The notes under the pieces: model-generated
Database searches by the model: none
Told to the model about the DNA's origin: nothing
What the model saw: only the letters and a program-made list of their open reading frames with translations
NCBI RefSeq assembly: GCF_003590095.1
Contig: NC_039501.1
Coordinates: 4,185,673 to 4,249,672 of the forward strand
Source of the DNA: Trichoplusia ni
Taxonomy: Eukaryota > Arthropoda > Insecta > Lepidoptera > Noctuidae
Direction of reading: 5' to 3'
DNA length: 64,000 bases
Program-made: the position numbers and the translations under genes
In this document: in pieces, positions 12,816-26,757 of the stretch
Position numbering within the stretch: the stretch's first letter is position 1
Layout of the letters: every line of letters begins with the position of its first letter

Positions 12816-13694
12816 TAGTAGGTAAGACATGGAAGTTATGAAAAAAATAGGATTCGTCTTATGTGGTGCCTTGCGAATGATTTTGCTTTTCACAAACAAA
12901 ACTGCGTGTTAGTAAGTATTACCTTAGCCAGTAGGTAGCAGAAGAAAAAAAATACAAAATCCAAATAGCAATGAAGTGTAAACTTCAACAATACGGGGTA
13001 GGAGACCATATTACTCAGCGGAAATTTGCAATTTACATATTTTACCAAACACGTCAAGATAAAGTTTTTGACTTTTGGACATTTTTCCAGAGCCGTATTT
13101 ATTTCTCTTTTTTCTATTACGTGTCACTTGCCGCTATCATTTAAAGGAACTCTTCCATCACATCCAAAAGCATCTATTCACCACTTCACCATAATACATC
13201 GCAGCCATTACTCATACAAATTCCAGCAGACAGAAGAAATAACATTTCACTACAAACTATTTCACATAGGATGTGGTTTACCGAGTCATAATTACAACTT
13301 TACGTTGCACCAAACACTTTACTGCCGCGTTGACCTTTATATACTTACTTTTAATGGGACATAAATGGCGGCGGAAAGTGACCTGTGCACTTACCAAGAT
13401 ATCCTAATAGAGTTCTCTCGTCGTTGTCGAAGTGAGACGGAATAATAGCATTGTATAGCGCTGTCCCGCTTACACTTGTATGGCAGGCCTGGTTAGTGAG
13501 TTCCGTAGTAGAAGTTTTGCGAGGGTTACTGCCTTGTGCCATGGAATCCTTTATTAATTTTATTTAGTACTGTTTACAATGGATTTATAACGAGCACGTA
13601 ATTTAGATAACTACTTTGTTTTGCTTAATCATTGTTACTATGAGTTTTGAGTGTCTATTTATTAATTGGATGTGATGATATATAATTTTGAGTA

Positions 13695-13790
13695 TAGCTT
13701 CATCATCATCGTCATTTACAGCCTTAGTCCTCCCACTGCTGGACATAGGTCTCCCCTTTGTCTGGCCAATTTGTGCCTGGATTTGTGAGT
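13695..13790 (-). mobile_element. RTE-clade LINE 3' end fragment
   Basis: On the minus strand this reads ...NWPDKGETYVQQWED followed by a GATGATGATGA tail. It is the same terminal peptide and tail as at 11585-11635. It is a ~95-bp 5'-truncated remnant. Confidence 0.65.
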
Positions 13791-13799
13791 ATAAACAAA

Positions 13800-16680
13800 C
13801 GCACCGTTTTTTGGGGTCCGAGGCACCGCTGTATCTTATGAACTGTGATAGCCAGTAAGTTAAAATTCTCACAGATGACTATTCTGTTCCTGATATAATG
13901 AAAATCATAAAATCCAAAAAAGAGGTTAATCAATGATTAGTACGACAATAATATTGAGGGGTGCAAATATGGGTGCTCCCAGTATTTATAATAAATTGGT
14001 GCTTAGTAGCCAGAATTGAAAAAATAGTTTCAAGACCTTTGACTTTTAGCCCCCCACGCAAAACAGGGCTGTTATGGGTTTAATTCGCTGTTTGTGTGTG
14101 TATTTTCGTCTGTAGGTATCAAATTAGCAGATCAACAAGATTTGTACACGATATTTAATATTCTATTCTTTTCAGCGAAGTTTTTTAGGCATATTGTGCT
14201 AAAATCAGTCCAGAAATTTCAAAAACATTCTATTTTTTTAAGGGGACGTTATAAGCTTGACCGCTATTAGATGTTTCTCCTTTATCAAGAGTTTTTGAAC
14301 TTCAATTTTACCTTATGAAGCACAATCATCACCATGCGTACTAGGATTCAATGTATACGTTACCAGTAAAATTGATTCTAGAATACAGGTAACGTAGTTC
14401 CTTTGTATAGTAAGGTTTTCAGTTTAATTCAGTTAAACTGGTAGCCAAACCTACTTAGCGTGGGTAAAGGCTTGGCAGAAATTCAATGAAAGATGTCAAA
14501 GATTTATGAATATAATACTTCTAGTTGATTAATTTATTTATCTTGGTGGCTTTGAGGTTCTATGTTCGGGTTTGTATGCATGAGCATTCAGGTTCGTTCT
14601 CAATACAACTGGCCAGCGTAAATGCCAAAAACCACTGCTCTCCTGGGTCCGAAACTACTCAAACATCACGCGTATTTGACTAGTTTCGGATCCATAAATA
14701 GTAGCAATAGTTGTATATATTTCTATTAACATAACGTCATAGACTCTTTGTAAATGTGAAAGCGTGGTATTCAAAATCGTCTGACAATATGACAGTGTAG
14801 AGAAAAAGATTGCCAGAAATCGAGTTAACTTTGTCTAAGCATTGTAGGTAAAAATGTGGCATATCAAAGTAAGTATGAACTTTAAAAGAAATAAATGAAA
14901 ATTTTCAACGAAAACCAAGCAAAAGCAGATCTAAAATAAGCCAACCTCTATCACTCTACAATATCAATGGATAGACGGAACAACGAGGTCCTGAGGAAAT
15001 TGTATGCAGGTTTTATTACTCTAAGATATACGGGTGTGACCATAAACGGCTTGCTCGATGCCCTGTCACACGCATAAAACTCGGACTTTACCGTTTTTGT
15101 GCCCTCGTAAACTGAAAGTGAAGAGCAATGACTCTCGACTGCAACTTTGCTATTCGAATTTCGACAGGCAATTTTTTTAGGGTTTTATTTTTTAATAAGT
15201 TTATATTTTCAATATTATTGTCTTCTTCTTGATAAAGAGTTGTTTTTCATCATTGATTTAGTGGAAAAATTATAAAATGAAACATGTGCAAAAATAAAAT
15301 AGTAGTTATCTTTAAATAGCTACGTTAAAAAGTATAATAAATCTACGTTTAGTCTTAGACTAAAAGGATAATTTTCGTTTGCTAATGTTATAATGACACC
15401 ATTTATAAACGAACTTAGGGGTTTAGATCTCATAAAAATAAATTCAAATGAAACCCTAGGGTCTGTCTGTCAAAAAATTAAGTATAAAACCCTTAACCTC
15501 AGCTAAATGAGGCTTGGTTTAATAGCTAAAAGATACAAATGTAGCCGTTATACATAAAATTGCAATAATTTTATTTAAATTCTGAGCTTTTCATTTTCAG
15601 GACAGTCCACAGGGGCTAATGTAATTAAGTACGATGAACTAGCCAACTAAAAGTGATGGGACACGTTGTTTAAGTATCGAATATCGATAGTTTTCGTTAG
15701 AATAGATTTTAAGGTTTATAAACGGCATTAGAATTCCGGCATTGATGTAAAATAAAAAATGACCAATCTTGTGTAGCATCGGTTTTAAAAACATTCAACT
15801 CACATTCACAAAAAACACCCAGACCAAGAATAGCCATTCGTGCATCACACGAATACCAACCAATACTTTTTGTTCCAAAAAGTTATATTTAACATCACCT
15901 TTTAAAATAAGTGTCTTTTCCAAATTACTCAAAAGAACTTACTAATTTTACTGTCAATTTTCTACTCTTTTAGCTTTTTTGTCTTACTTAAAATTTGTAT
16001 TTGTCGTAACTGTTTCGATAAACTCTCTAAAAGGGTACATCACTACGTTAGCCACCAGTCATCAACTATATGAAGTATTTTAACACCAGTCTATTTTATT
16101 TTAATTTAACACGACGGAAGAGGAAACTCTAATCTCGTGGTAAGACAGTTCAGGTCAAAACTAATTGTTTATGAAATACGTACTAAAATTATTGATATTG
16201 TTCCACAATTTTCATACAGCGCCATCTAGTCTCTAACTAAGATTATTTACTAGATAGCTAGAAAAATATACTTTCATATTATAAATAAATTACACCTCAA
16301 TGACTGCTCATAACACAAATATTTTGTCCTGGGTGGGAATCGAATACACGCCCTCTTTTATACCAGTCAGGGCCACCATCCTCTAGAGTCTAGACCAAGT
16401 GGCCAATTCGAAGAAAAGGCAATGTTTTTCATTTGCATGTGTGCCTATAACGCAGAACTAATTGTGAATAAATAAACTTCCTCGTCAGGCAAATGCATGT
16501 TACTTTACAAAGCGCAAAAACACTTATGTTCAGGGATATGGGGATGAAATTTTAATGTACATAATAAATAGTTATATATATAATAAATAGTTATATATAT
16601 AATAAATAGTTATGTACTTATATGTATAAATAGTTTATTTTACAAATGAGTAAAATACATATGTTTTGTGCTGCTCATAG
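13800..16680. other. Gene-free stretch
   Basis: No coding sequence, RNA gene or intact transposon is recognisable. Around 14640-14700 a fragment (catcacgcgtatttgactag) is related to the element at 40-220. The rest is AT-rich unique-looking sequence. Confidence 0.5.
16561..16615 (+). repeat. 19-bp tandem repeat, about 2.9 copies
   Basis: The unit ataataaatagttatatat is repeated almost perfectly. It is AT-only minisatellite sequence with no other signal. Confidence 0.85.
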
Positions 16681-16689
16681 AGGTATTTA

Positions 16690-16840
16690 GCCTACTGCTA
16701 TCACGCTGGCCAGACGGGTTGATAGAGTGTTGGCATCTGGCAGGAGCTAGATGCGAGAAGCCGAAAATCGATCTCAGTGGCGTGCATTTGGAGAGGCCTA
16801 TGTCCAGCAGTGGACTGCGATAGGCTGATGATGATGAAAA
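16690..16840 (+). mobile_element. RTE-clade LINE 3' end fragment
   Basis: The plus strand encodes a degenerate RT C-terminus ending in a GEAYVQQWTAIG-type peptide (tatgtccagcagtggactgc), followed by a tgatgatgatga tail. It is truncated to about 150 bp and is a second, distinct copy of the terminal module at 11385-11635. Confidence 0.6.
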
Positions 16841-17554
16841 TACATATTTTCCTTACATAGTGAAAAATTATATAATTTTTTTCTTAAGCCACCCTGAAAA
16901 GGAACGTCGAAACAAACTTGACTGGGGTCATCGCCTTTCATCAAAGTCCAAGCCCAATCTGGTATAGCATCACAGTATTTCGTTACTTGAAGATGTGTCA
17001 CATACTTTTAATTGTATTCTATTATTTTTAATTGTATGAAGTTAAAGTTATTGTATGTACAATAAACTTTTGTATCCAAAGGGTAAAATGGAAACCTTGT
17101 TACCAAGACTTCATTAGTTGCTCTGATCATCCGTCTATCACCAGGGTATTGGGCCATATAGCTACAATAGTGATTTTTTTACAGATTATTATTTCCATTG
17201 TCCCATTAATAGTAAAATTTAAGTCTGGTTTAAGCAACGGTGGTTTAGTCATTAAGCGCCAAATGATAAATTTTAGATGGTTTTTCACATATTATCACTG
17301 AACCCTGAGTATTGTGATTCCAATATGTACTTGACCGGTTTTTAAGGCTTGATAAGCATTGTTGATATGGTTTTTTTTTTATTACATACTGCTATCGCTG
17401 CGTTTTTAACTCAGTATCGCTGTTTTTTGCATGTACTTATTTTGCAATTGAGCCATGTTAAGATTTATATAATAGTTTCTAAGAAATATTGTATGGTTTC
17501 GCAAGTATTATTTGCCGCAATTTTTACTAATCATTAGTATTTGAGTAATTAAGC

Positions 17555-17725
17555 TTGAAAAAGTCTGACAGCCAGTCTAACCAAGAGTTATCGTGTTGCC
17601 CAGGTAACTGGGTTGAGGAGGTCAGATAGGCAGTCGCTCCTTGTAAAACACTGGTACTTAGCTGAAACCGGTTGGACTGGTAGCCGACCCCAACATAGTT
17701 GGGAAAAGGCTAGGCCAATGATGAT
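17555..17725 (+). repeat. Dispersed noctuid-type repeat with GAT tail
   Basis: Contains the tail-proximal half of the family: cgtgttgcccaggtaactgg, ccggttggactggtagccg, ccccaacatagttgggaaaa and a terminal aatgatgatta. It is the best 3' end of this family in the window. The 5' half is missing compared with 605-890. Confidence 0.6.
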
Positions 17726-18261
17726 TAGTATTTGAGTAATTTAAAAATTCTTCTCCTTGAAACAAAACAGATAAGTGGTAAAACTCAACGTGCCAAAACT
17801 CATCGCTTCTGGAAGAAATATTGTATTTCTTTTCCAACAATATTCTACCCCTTAATTGATCGGACATGTTTTTTTTTTATACCTACATACTACATAATGC
17901 AGTACATACTTACCCCCCTTTTTTCAAGTCGGTTAAAAACTAACCAATTCAGCAAAGGTCGAGATCACTAAACTTTCATTATACGCAACCAAGTTAAAGT
18001 TCAAATTAAGTTGGCAAAACTTACGCCCAACGTAAGCTAACACAGGTTAACTTAGATTTATGTTAGTTACCGAGTGGATTGGACAAGAAACTTGTGTGGT
18101 ACATTGTACGTATGTTTGGAATGGGTTTTATCGGTGCTTCGGGTTAATGATCTGGTGTGACGTCAGATTGGTGGTAGAGGTTGACGTTTGTACTAAATAG
18201 GGTAATAAGTGACATGAGTATGTTGTCTTTACTGTGATTTTTAAGTGAGTATATATTTTAA

Positions 18262-18590
18262 TAGCTGTTGCCCGCGACTTCGTCCGCGTGGTTAGAAGAT
18301 ATAAGTTATGATTTATATCTGCCCTGTTTTTTTCACATTTTCCATTGTTTCTTCGCTCCTATTAGTAACAGCGTGATAGTTTATAGCCTAAAACTTTTCT
18401 CGATGAATGGTCCATTCAACACAAAAAGAATTTTTCAATTTGAAACAGTAGTTCCTGAGATTAGCGCGTTCAAACAAACAAACAAACAAACACACTCTTC
18501 AGCTTTATATATTAGTATACTTCCTGAGATTAGCGCGTTCAAACAAACAAACACAGAGTGTGTGTCAGCTTTATATATTAGTATATAGAT
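18262..18590 (-). mobile_element. Lep1-type Helitron with duplicated 5' end
   Basis: In minus orientation it runs from an ACTAATATATAAAGCTG-type 5' end to the 3' end gacgaagtcgcgggcaacag. The 5' segment (from the AGCTTTATATATTAG complement to cctgagattagcgcgttcaa) is present twice in tandem, at about 18451-18520 and 18521-18590. It is non-autonomous and lacks coding capacity. The 3' end reads CAGCTAT rather than CAGCTAG, a small decay of the Helitron CTRR terminus. Confidence 0.7.
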
Positions 18591-18599
18591 ATAGATGGG

Positions 18600-21500
18600 C
18601 AAAGAAGATTTTTTCGATTAAGTATAATATCTTGGCCACGATTTTTTGACAACCTGTTTTTAATATATTTCTAACAAACTTTTGATATAAGATAATCTTC
18701 ATCCATTAGTAACCGGTCAAGTGCATGTCGATCTCGGCGCAATCAGTGTTCTGTACAAACAAAGAAAAGAATGAGTGTAGTGAATATTTTTACTATTTTT
18801 TTAGGATAGAAAAAACTACTTGTCATTATTGATAGCTTGTTATCATGTAGACTGAAGCAAGCGCTCCGATTGAGCAAATTTTAGTACTTGTCTTATCAAA
18901 ACAAATACCTCAAACATACCAACAATTATTAACAGGTTCTCAAAATCAAACGGCTGAGAGATCGCAATGTGTCTGCCGAATCGGTGAATCTGTCTGTATT
19001 CCTACCTGAATTCACATCTTGTAAACTGCATTGCATAAATACGGAGCAACGTTCGAGGCGCACACACACATACATAATAGCTATTGTGTTACGTTACTTG
19101 CTCAATACATAGGTTAGATTCATTACTGTCTGTTGAATCAGAACGGGGCTACTAAATAGTAATGTGCTCCCTTTTCCACTCGTACTTTCCAAATCAGTAT
19201 GAACAGGGTTTCCCCTTTTATGAAAATCATGATATTTCTTCTCTTCCTTTGGGTTGAGTGGAAGGGAGTATCAGAATTTTACTGACTTTAACTCCACCCA
19301 GGTTCCTTCCTTTGCATTTTGTGCACCAGGACTGCGGTAGGCGTTTTGAACCAGTTCTGGGCGTCTTGAACTGGCTGATATGACCATCTGCTAATACCTG
19401 CATAGTGAGGCTGACGTCACAGTGGTGATAAATGCTCAAACCTTTCCCTTTATGGGAAGAGGCCTGTACCCAGCCGAGGACCTTCCATAGGCTAGCATTA
19501 TTATCATGAAATTACGTAATTTGAACAGACAAGTTCTCAATAACAGCTTTACACAATAAATAGTAGTTTTTAACACAAATAAATCCTTGTCGAACTCATT
19601 CAATGGCAAGGACCAAGTTTAAACCGCAATCTGTATTAGTCAAATTACCGTTAAGTTAGTTTTCTTTGTGAAAACAAGGCTTCAAGTCAATAAAGTACTG
19701 CGATGGCAACTGGTTGGAATCGAATGAGATATTAAAACTTTTTAGTGACGTGCTTAAATGTGTTTGTCTAGAATTGTACTCCTAGAAAAGCTTGCCTGAA
19801 GTTAGTGGTATTTGGCTCCTAGTCTACATCTTTAAAAATAACAGAGTAAACAAAAAAACATTACGAAAACAAAAACACACTGACACTGTGGAAAAATAAG
19901 TGGGGTATCGTCGGTTTTGATAAGATAGCTAGGAGCAATAAATAAAAAAAAACTTTAATATAATCATCAAAGCTAAAAATACACGGTTACTTGGTTATTT
20001 GGGCGCCCTTTTTGCAATCTGGCTCCTTTTTCCAGTCATTGTGATTTGGTATGCCCATCCATTAAAACTCCCTCCAGAAGCGCAGTAGTCTTCTGAAACG
20101 TTCGCAGAATTCTTAAAGTGAACTTGATGTACCGAATATTATATACCTAAAACTATTCAACAACCTCAAATCCTTAGATCAATTCTGATTTCCTCAAACC
20201 AACAATTTACATTTAAAACCAGCGCAAATTATTCCTTACGAAAATCGCACCTCCAACTATATAGGCAGGTAGAGTCGCTGTAAGACTGAAATTCAATTTC
20301 AAAGGCTTTAGACGTTTCTCCTTTCAGTAGGTATTCAGTAGAACCTCTATTTATTTCGAAATCGATAGATTCAGATTTAATAATTCAGTGGGACTTGTTT
20401 ATCGTGTAAATTTGCTGCGAGTGACAGAGGGTAAGTACTGTCTTGGATTTTGTTGTTTTTTTTTTTATTGTTTGGAAAATGATCGGTTTTTGGAGTACAA
20501 TTTGTTTCTTTCAGTATTTTTTTTTGGTTTGAAACTAGTTCGCTTGGAAGCTTTATATATCATTTGTCTCATAGCTTGTTTCTTCGTTTGGATTTTTCGG
20601 TCTTTTTTCTTTCTTTATATTGCCTGCAAAATTTCAGACTCAGAATTAGAGGCAAAGAGCTTAGTAAGCAAATAAAAATGTTAAAAAAGCGCTTTCTGAA
20701 TCTTATCGAGATGTGCTACTTACATATTTTTATTATATTTATAGCTAGATCCTATTCGAGTTTAAATCCTTTTAGATAAACCTCCAAAATAAGACTCAGT
20801 TAACTCACAACTCACTAAAACCACTATACATAGACCTTCTTTGAATACACATTTTCTCCAATACTTAGTCCAAAATATATTATTCTAAACTGCTCTAACC
20901 TACATCACCTACACTTCTTAAACTCGATAAAGTTAGCACGAATTTTGGACAAATTGTAACATCCGCATTACAACGGTTCTAACAAAACTTGAAAGGCAGA
21001 ACGTTCGCCACCCACTGAATTCTTTATGAGTGCTGTAAATCTAGGCAAATCGTAAATTTTGCAAGCACCCCGCGATCCGACGAAAAGGGCTCAGACCCTT
21101 TCTCTGCAGAAATGGATATTAACGTGCTGGAGACCTACTATTGAAAGTCAGTGGGTCGGAAATGACTTCTCGAGTGAGGTGATTTCGAGTTAGGGTATGA
21201 GAAATGGTTTTATTCAGAAGCTTGTGTTTTATTATCCATTTGGATTATGTCTATCACTTTTGTTATATTAACAGTGGATATAATGACGATAGAGAAAGGT
21301 TATGCCCAATTTGAAGCATTACTTGATACGGGTTTTTATTCTCTAATCTTATGAAAAGATATGCGTTCATGAATAATGTGCTTCTTTTTATTTTCATCTC
21401 TTATCTATTTTCTTTTAATCTTCTCTAAAATAATTATTGTTGACAAGCAAAAAAGCGCTAATCTGGAACCTCATACACATCTAATAGTAGTAATGCAGGA

Positions 21501-24500
21501 AAAACTGTTTTAGCTTCAACTACAAAAAAAAACTGTATAAAAAAAGCATTATTCTCACTAATAACTCACAAAACAATTTTAACCAGTAGTATCCCATTTG
21601 TGAAAATGCCAAAGGAATGTCCAAGGTGAGGTGTGGTTTTCTCCCATTTAAAATTACAATTTTGAACATTTGATTGGAGACCTGTCTGGATCCTTAGCAA
21701 TTGTAACGATATATTTATTTTGGATTATCTAAGAAATGCAAATCTGACGAATTTTCATTTAAACATGATTTTTATAAATGGTTCTAGATTGATTGATGAT
21801 TGTTGATGATATATGGATCATTTTTAACTAGATATATGATTTATTTCTACTTTATCTGGTATAAGATCTTTGCCCAGCATTGGGACGTTTACAGCCATGT
21901 CCTACTGTGTTTTTTTTTTGTGACGTCACGAATCGAACGTTATGTTTCAGCGGAGTAAAATCAGCCAGTATGCCTCACGTGTGTAATCTATTCAGAGGTA
22001 AATAAGCTGCAAAACAATAACATCAAATTAAGTTATACACAAAGACCACATAAGAATCTCATCTAACTCTTGAAGCAAATGAAATCTATTAAGAAACTGC
22101 GAACAAATGTTATAAGAAAAATGAGAAAATGCCTTCCACATCTTTACAACAAGCAATTTGCAAGAGTCAATTAAAAGGAATGGATCATTATAACGTGGAA
22201 CCGTTTATGTAAAAGCTTTCACTATTCAGAATGAGTCTGAAACGGCTGTAGTTTTATTTTCAATTCTGTAAAGCCTATCCGAGGCTATTATGCGAGAAAT
22301 GTAAAATGAGAAATTATAATAGGACCGCCTAGAAAATTATGTGATTCAAAAACTTCTTATAGATTTTTTTTCTTTTATGAATAATGTTAGTTTTATTTTT
22401 TTAATTAACCCCCGATGAAAAAAGAGGGTTGTATAACAATCCTCTTTTTGCATTGCTTTAACGTGTCTGTTTGTGGCATCATAGCTCTCGAAAGGATTGA
22501 GTGAATTCAAATGTACAGAACATTTGAATTCATCAAAGGTGAAATGTGGTAAGTGGGAAAAGGCAGAATGTGCGAGCTTTGTTTGACACAAGGTACACTG
22601 TTTTTCACAAATCTACCTAAAGGACTCAATGGATTCTCTTAGTCGAATAACATTCTATCAAACTGTCGATCTCATATGATTCAGTTAAAGTCATGGATAA
22701 GCCTCTTATCCAGCTTTTGTATACGTAATTAGAGGTAGGGGTAGTTCTAACTCCTAGACTGAACAAAGAAATAATACCGCGGTTAGAAGTTAGTAAATAT
22801 ATACGTCTCTATATTTCTTTTTAAACGACTGCCGCAATTCGGAATTACACTTGTGTCGCGAAAGGTTTCACAAAGACACCTAGACTCATGTGCACTATAG
22901 AAGCTTAAAATAAAAAAATCGAACAGGAAAAAATGCAATGTAATGTGCGTATAAAAGAAAAACATTTGCACTCATCTCGATCATAAGAAGTACGGAAATT
23001 TAAACTTAAAGATTTTGAATTAACTTAAAGAATACCAAAGATTCTATTCAAGTGTCGGATAAACTCCTCTCGGTTTTCTAAGCTGAGGAACATAGACTTA
23101 TGTATCTTGGAAATCTAAAGGACGTAGTGCTCAAATTTATGGCCAAGAAACTCAACCATCTCTTGTGGACGAAGATGGTTTCTAGTGTGAAAGAGAGACA
23201 GCGCTACATAATGTAGAGCATTGTCCCTTTCTCACAACAGCGCTATTCTCATTTTAAAAAGTCGCGGCTGGGCTTTAGCTCCGTCAGCCTCATTGACAAC
23301 CTCGATTTTGGCAATATGCCCGGTAAAACAGCTCGCTATATCGAATATACTAAATCTATAATTGGGAAATAGAGGTTTATAGGACAGAACCGCGTCCGTA
23401 TATTATTCTATTGTCTACTTGGCTCTTGTGGATTTAGATTTTAAAGGTATTTTTAGAATTCTTTGCTTACAAGGTTTTATTTTTTCCTTTGTTCGTTATA
23501 AAATATTGCAAGTTAAATTTGGCCCACTTAACGGTTTCCGATTGAGATTTTGTATAGTAATATTATGTAGAGTGACAATTCAACTTACATTCAAATTACA
23601 CAAATAATCTTTGACGTATTTTGGGTTTCCATTTTTTGATACGCTAAAAAGACCCAGATTGTTCAATCCACATTTAACAAATTTTATTCCTTATTCTGTT
23701 TTCAAATTCCCTAGCGTTTCTCGAGCACGTTATCTATCATTCCAAACACAAAACACTCACAATTGTGGAAAAGAGTCGTAGCTCTACATCTATTGCTCCA
23801 TCTCTCTCCCACACCAGAAATAGTGTTACTCTATACCGTAGTACTAGGACTCCCGAGCTATGATATAACAGGTCATTATATGAACAATTTGGGGCAACAT
23901 CTGAACTGACCTTTGTTCCTCTGTTTCAGAAACTTCGTGAAATACATTCCGAATAGCATACGTGAATAAGTTGCAGTGTGGACAACTGAATATGTAACCT
24001 CTGAACCGTTTCTAATGGAACATGCCGGTGCATGTTCCATTTTTTTTTCCATGTTCAAATTGTATATTTATTTTTAGGTATAAAATAAACCAAATATAAA
24101 AAAATAGCTGGTCAAATATTAGTCGTACTTGCTAAGGGTTTCCTATCATCATCCTCACATTATTAACTATGTTTGGGCCGGCTTCCAGTCTAACCAGACA
24201 ATGTTTCACAAGTAGCGCCTGAATATCTGACCTGGACAACCCTGAGGATTTCGAATAAATAGGCTTAAGAAAAACAAATCGGTTGTGTGGCTGATAAACT
24301 TGTTTGTAATAATCCGTCAAAGGATCGTGGACCAAAAATAGTAAGTAACATATTAATGCACTCCTAGAGATGACAACATATTGAACAACAGCAGACGAAA
24401 ATCAACCATAGAAAAAAAACAAGAACAAGTATTTTTGGAAGCGTAAAATCTTTAACTCCCAACTGCAACAATATTCTCTAAGAGATGGTGCTTAATGTAC

Positions 24501-24835
24501 GAAGCAATTAACTTAGAATTTACTGAGAAACAGAAATAGAAATCTCCGAAACGAATCTAGATTTGATTACATACCCATTACTTAGACAGTATGAGTAATG
24601 CCTTAAATAGGAAAGATTTAATAACACTAATAAGTTATTCATAGAATTAATTAAAGTCTACGTCTTTGATAGAATTTCAATGTGTTTCTAGAAATTTCAT
24701 TTAGCATAACGGTTGAGTGTTGAATTTTGCTTAATTGAATTTGTATGGTTGGTGAAATCTGCGCTGCTCTGGTGTTGTGCAGTCATTGATATGTGACACT
24801 TGTATATAGTTTTAATGTTTTAATTTTTTGAATAT
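18600..24835. other. Gene-free stretch with scattered repeat fragments
   Basis: I see no supported gene. Repeats present include 19230-19510 (a SINE-like tail, gtggtgataaatgctcaaac ... ggcctgtacccagccgagga, related to 47585-47695) and about 24155-24200 (an inverted noctuid-type repeat fragment). Small ORFs at about 20388-20779 and 22346-22591 are low-complexity Phe/Lys-rich reading of AT-rich DNA. Confidence 0.5.
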
Positions 24836-24839
24836 TCTA

Positions 24840-25100
24840 GCTGCACCCCGTTAAAGCTGAGGGATGTAGTAGCCTGTTACCGAGGTCCCGGTACATGAAG
24901 GGCAAAAGAAGGTACATGGGTGAGTTTTAGGCAGTAGGAGTGTGACCGAAAGAAAAAGGGACGTAGTAGCATTTTTGATCAAGTTATCGGGTTACCGTAG
25001 CCCCGGGACACAAAGGGCAAGAGAAGGAACATGGGTGAGTTTTCGTCAGTTAAAGTCCGACTCACGCCCTTTCTTTTCACCCAAAGTGGGAGTTATTTGA
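24840..25100. repeat. Tandemly arranged pair of a ~130-bp dispersed repeat
   Basis: The segment ggtcccggtacatgaagggcaaaagaaggtacatgggtgagttttaggcagt (written here only to identify it by parts: 'tacatgaagggcaaaagaag' and 'acatgggtgagttttaggca') recurs about 120 bp downstream as 'cacaaagggcaagagaagga' and 'acatgggtgagttttcgtca'. An inverted copy lies at about 27990-28140 and a shorter one at 19240-19300. It is non-coding. Confidence 0.5.
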
Positions 25101-25109
25101 TGCTTTCTC

Positions 25110-26740
25110 ATCCGAAAAAAAAGGTAGATGATAATATTTTCTGATGATATTTTCTTTTACTGTTTGTCAGTGCTGTCTTTAAATATTTATAAGGTAAAGA
25201 GTACTAATTAGACTTGCAACATGAGTTTGGACTGACAGTCAGGATAATTTAGTTATTAAGTTGGACTATTTCTTGGAATTCCAGAAGATAAGACGACCGA
25301 GTTTTTTAGGATTCCTTACCCAAATGGGAAAACAGAATCCTAGTACTGAGGCTCCGTTGTCGGTCTGACTAATTTGGCCGTTTGTCTATCTGTCTCTCCC
25401 GCTGCCAAAAGATGGTATATGACGAACCATTATAGCTAGACACTTGAAAGATATTGCATAAGTATATTTTATTAATAAAAATTAAAGGAGAGGTTATGCA
25501 ATGTTTGGTAGATACAAAAAAAGTAGTGGTTGTCAATCGTTTTTTTTATTGTGTTTTCATATATCCTTTTTGTACAGAACCTTCATTGTGTCCTTTACCG
25601 GTTTTTTTAAAGACGTAATCAATATGAACATTATTTTGCAAAAAAATGAGAGGCAAAAAAGAAACAACGCAGGCTTGTAGTTTGCATTCTGATGAAGGCT
25701 GGATTGATTCCGAGAAAATGTTTTTAATGAAAAGAAAATGGTTGCATACATTTTATGGAACTGGAAATATCAGACGAGTTCGAAAGAAAGGATCCTACAA
25801 TAAGGTTTTTAATTATGTATTTGACTAAAGAATATATCAGGCACATTGAATTTATTCGAAAATCGGTTTTTTTAAAAGGACTCGTCTGTTTTAGGTTTTC
25901 TGATCCAACTCAACCCTATTTTTCGTCGATCTGTCACCAGGCTGAATCTCATGAACCGCAATGATGACAGTCGAAGATGAATTTAAAAAAAAAACTACTT
26001 TAACAACAAATAAAAATTGAGGCTAAGTAGCAGTTTGAACGGTTATAAATTTGATGGGTGACCTATGGTGTTGTTGTAAGATATATTTTTAACAACCAAC
26101 GCCTCATTATCTAAACATTATACACAATTGCATTACAATTGACGGAGCAATTCCATTTGTTCTTAAAAGACATCCCTTGTTACGTATTCACCAAGGAGGC
26201 GAAGCAAAGAGACGCAATTTCAAAACACAAAATTACGAATTAATTCATCAATTAAATCCACGTTCATTTCAGCAGGTAAGCAATCAAAGATTGAGTTTGT
26301 ATCCTTCAAAAATAAATCAAATTATGCCTACAGCTAAACCTTTTAAAAGCTTCATCAATTCCATTGAATTACTCAAGTGTGCCTTTTCAATTAATAGTCG
26401 CTTCTTTCCATTCACCTCTCGTTACGATACTCGAAAAATCTAACTTGGCCTATGATAAGCCATGTTTGATACATGTTAAGGGGTCTACGTTGTTTGGTCC
26501 TCTTCGCACAGAACCAGACTATTGGTTTTCTAAACTAAATATTAAAATAATTTAGTTCAGTTTCCTAAAATTCTTGGAGAGACTTTTGATTCAATGGTAA
26601 AAGGAAATAAATGACGGATGGTATTGTTTTAAGTAGTAAAATACATAAGTATCAATTGAATTGTGACTAAGCTATTCTATAATTAGTATTCAGCAATATA
26701 CGAAACATGTTTGTCAGTTGACTAGTACTCAAAGTACAAG
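25110..26740. other. Gene-free stretch
   Basis: No gene or intact element is recognisable. Fragments of the common 'cggtctgactaatttggccg' / 'gatctgtcaccaggctgaat' repeat occur near 25300-25450 and 25900-25960. Confidence 0.45.
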
Positions 26741-26757
26741 TAAGTAATAACAGTAAT

